Shown here piece by piece: positions 14,233-15,665 of a stretch of DNA of 15,665 bases (positions within the stretch are counted from its first letter, which is position 1; every line of letters begins with the position of its first letter). The position numbers and the translations under genes are program-made. The stretch covers positions 1 to 15,665 of the forward strand of contig JBMNTS010000028.1 in the NCBI GenBank assembly GCA_050945855.1, read 5' to 3'. This stretch comes from CAYSNP01 sp050945855 (GTDB lineage: Bacteria; Bacillota; Clostridia; Christensenellales; DTU072). Under the pieces are notes generated by a model. The model saw only the letters and a list, made by a program, of their open reading frames with translations, searched no databases and was not told the DNA's origin.

Positions 14233-15339
14233 ATGAATAAGGCAATTAAGACAGCGTTTCCAATTTTACTTGCGGCGTCTTTGGCGACATTATTATTATG
14301 CGCCGCGAACGCCGGACAGGCAAGGCATATAGACCCTATGGTAATTGAGGTTACGCAAAATTTTATTGACACCTATTGGGACGGCGAAAACAATTATTTT
14401 TACCGCAACAATACAAAAAAAACCGATCTTATGCATTTTTCCGGCCCCATGCTGGGCAAATACACCGATTACTGGCTGGAAGCTCAGAATTGGGAAACGG
14501 TAATGGACATTTACGAAAGGCAGGGCGGGGATTTTTACAGGCAGCTTGTTGATAAGGTATTCGAGGGATTTAAAGGATTCTATCCCAACTATCTCAGCAA
14601 CGGCTACAATGACGATATAGGCTGGTGGGCATTGGGCTGCACCCGCGCTTACGCACTCACTCAAAATCCCGCCTACCTTAACGACGCAAAGCAAATGTTT
14701 GACCATATTTATAACAATTGGTCGGAAGAGCTGGGAGGGGGTATATATTGGAATTCCGAACGTAAGGAGAAAAATGTATGCACCAACGCCCCCGCCGCCG
14801 CTACAGCGGCAAGGCTTTCGGTGTTTTTAGAGGACGAGGGCTACCTTGCTAAAGCAATCGGGCTTTTTAATTGGGTTAAGGATAGCCTGTATGACGAGGA
14901 TACACACAGGCTGGGCGACACGGTCCGCCAAGACGGCACGGTATGGTATGGACAGTTTTCCTACAATTACGGCACCTTTGCCCGCGCGGCATATGAGTTG
15001 TATCTGGCGACGGGTGAGGAGGACTACTTAAATTACGTATTCCATCCTCTTGATTATCTGCTGGAGACAAAAACAACGGACGGTATCCTTAATTCGGAAG
15101 GGGACGGCGACGGCTCCGCTTTCAGGACGATATATTTGCGCACGCTTAATATGGTGAAACACCTAAAAGGCGAGTATCAGGAAACGATAAACAGAAACGC
15201 GCTGGCCGTCTACCATAACAGGAGAGCAACCGACAAACTCAACGGTCACGACTGGCACAATCCGCCCGCGGAGGACGAAATAATAATCAGCACTCTTGTG
15301 GGGACAGGCGTCAGCCTTATGCAATTCTATAAGGCGTAA
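14233..15339 (+). CDS. Secreted glycoside hydrolase family 76 protein (alpha-1,6-mannanase-like)
   Basis: The ATG at 14233 is chosen because AAAGG lies 7 bases upstream; a TTG seven codons earlier lacks a site. The 368-residue protein opens with a signal peptide, probably cut after ANA (residue 27). The sequence before it (LLLC) does not make a good lipobox. The rest matches the (alpha/alpha)6 barrel of GH76, with the catalytic Asp pair in YNDDIGWWALGCTRAY (Asp127, Asp128), a GGGIYWN segment (168-174) and FSYNYGTFARAAYELY (242-257). GH76 members cleave alpha-1,6-mannan backbones, such as yeast mannan, or act on related mannose-containing glycans. Action outside the cell is expected. It is followed after 24 bases by an InlB-repeat lipoprotein in the same direction, so the two are probably co-transcribed. 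Substrate by family only. Confidence 0.85.
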   Translation: MNKAIKTAFPILLAASLATLLLCAANAGQARHIDPMVIEVTQNFIDTYWDGENNYFYRNNTKKTDLMHFSGPMLGKYTDYWLEAQNWETVMDIYERQGGDFYRQLVDKVFEGFKGFYPNYLSNGYNDDIGWWALGCTRAYALTQNPAYLNDAKQMFDHIYNNWSEELGGGIYWNSERKEKNVCTNAPAAATAARLSVFLEDEGYLAKAIGLFNWVKDSLYDEDTHRLGDTVRQDGTVWYGQFSYNYGTFARAAYELYLATGEEDYLNYVFHPLDYLLETKTTDGILNSEGDGDGSAFRTIYLRTLNMVKHLKGEYQETINRNALAVYHNRRATDKLNGHDWHNPPAEDEIIISTLVGTGVSLMQFYKA

Positions 15340-15353
15340 ATTTAAAAATTACC

Positions 15354-15366
15354 GGAGGGGTCTACG
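15354..15366 (+). promoter_or_regulatory. Ribosome binding site followed by ACG instead of ATG
   Basis: GGAGGGG (15354-15360) is a strong ribosome binding site. Three bases later, exactly where ATG would be expected, the reading frame of the downstream lipoprotein has ACG (15364-15366). No ATG, GTG or TTG lies in frame between this point and the upstream stop at 15343-15345. Confidence 0.6.
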
Positions 15367-15665
15367 AAAAAAAATAAATTTTACATAGTAATCTTGGGAG
15401 TGTTATTGCTTACCCTTGCGCTGAACGCATGCGGGAAAAAATCCGCTCCGCAGGAGCCCGATACCTATACGGTCACCTTTAACGGCGGCGGCGGGGTGCT
15501 GATTAGCGGCGACGAGGTACAAACGGTAGAGAAAGGACAAGGGGCTGTCGCTCCCACCTACCAAAGGCAGGGCTACACCTTTGACGGCTGGGATAAGGCG
15601 TTTGACAATATACAAGCGGATATTACCGTTACCGCAAAATGGAAGGCGGAGACCGTTACATATAC
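15364..15665 (+). CDS. InlB B-type repeat lipoprotein, start codon ACG or lost, C-terminus outside window
   Basis: About 100 codons are visible. From the ACG at 15364 the frame gives a complete lipoprotein signal: three Lys, a hydrophobic core, and the lipobox L-N-A-C with Cys at about residue 22. A full Listeria-Bacteroides repeat follows, from YTVTFNGGGG to ITVTAKW, and the start of a second. The later in-frame TTG (15394) and GTG (15400) would remove the basic N-terminus of the signal, so they are poor choices. Either ACG is used as a rare start, or a T-to-C change or base-call error has replaced ATG. The gene belongs to the same family as the lipoprotein at the left edge, on the opposite strand. 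It follows GH76 by 24 bases, suggesting a shared transcript. Confidence 0.75.

Overview
The window looks like a chromosomal segment of a member of the Bacillota, probably Clostridia, possibly a gut or other host-associated anaerobe. The reasons are sigma-A promoters close to consensus, strong GGAGG-type ribosome binding sites, an ECF-type vitamin transporter S component with no energising module beside it, Listeria-Bacteroides (InlB B-type) repeat lipoproteins, a TrpX-type ABC transporter, and moderate GC. Anything below class level is a guess. No rRNA, tRNA, CRISPR array, phage or insertion sequence was seen.

Layout. (1) Positions 1-1669, minus strand: the N-terminal 556 codons of a repeat-rich surface lipoprotein that runs off the left edge, with a good promoter at 1892-1920 and a possible 47-codon small ORF in its leader. 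(2) Positions 2035-10832, plus strand: a compact eight-gene operon with one clear promoter and one clear terminator. In order it encodes an acetolactate synthase/IolD-like ThDP enzyme, a Gfo/Idh/MocA oxidoreductase, the two halves of a split transketolase, an IclR regulator, an ECF S component, a DUF1893 domain fused to an alpha/beta hydrolase, and a LarA-family nickel racemase/epimerase. Four junctions are ATGA/GTGA or longer overlaps, one more is a 20-base overlap, and the other gaps are 16-19 bases. (3) Positions 10894-13672, plus strand: a lipoprotein-permease-ATPase ABC transporter of the TrpXYZ type with its own consensus promoter. (4) Positions 13669-14115, minus strand: a small lipoprotein of unknown role whose stop codon overlaps the ATPase stop. 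(5) Positions 14233-15665, plus strand: a secreted GH76 (alpha-1,6-mannanase family) protein followed by a second InlB-repeat lipoprotein that runs off the right edge and has ACG where its start codon should be.

How the genes may work together. The eight-gene operon reads as a catabolic module for an unidentified small polyhydroxylated compound. Uptake or cofactor supply would be through the ECF S component, ester or amide trimming by the hydrolase, stereochemical inversion of a 2-hydroxyacid by LarA, NAD(P)-linked oxidation by the Gfo/Idh/MocA protein, C-C cleavage by the ThDP enzyme, and two-carbon transfer by the transketolase, all under IclR control. It has no sugar kinase, aldolase or isomerase, so it matches no pathway I can name. 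This is the best candidate here for something undescribed. The order of reactions and the substrate are inference. The outer genes (repeat lipoproteins, GH76) look like cell-surface glycan or adhesion functions.
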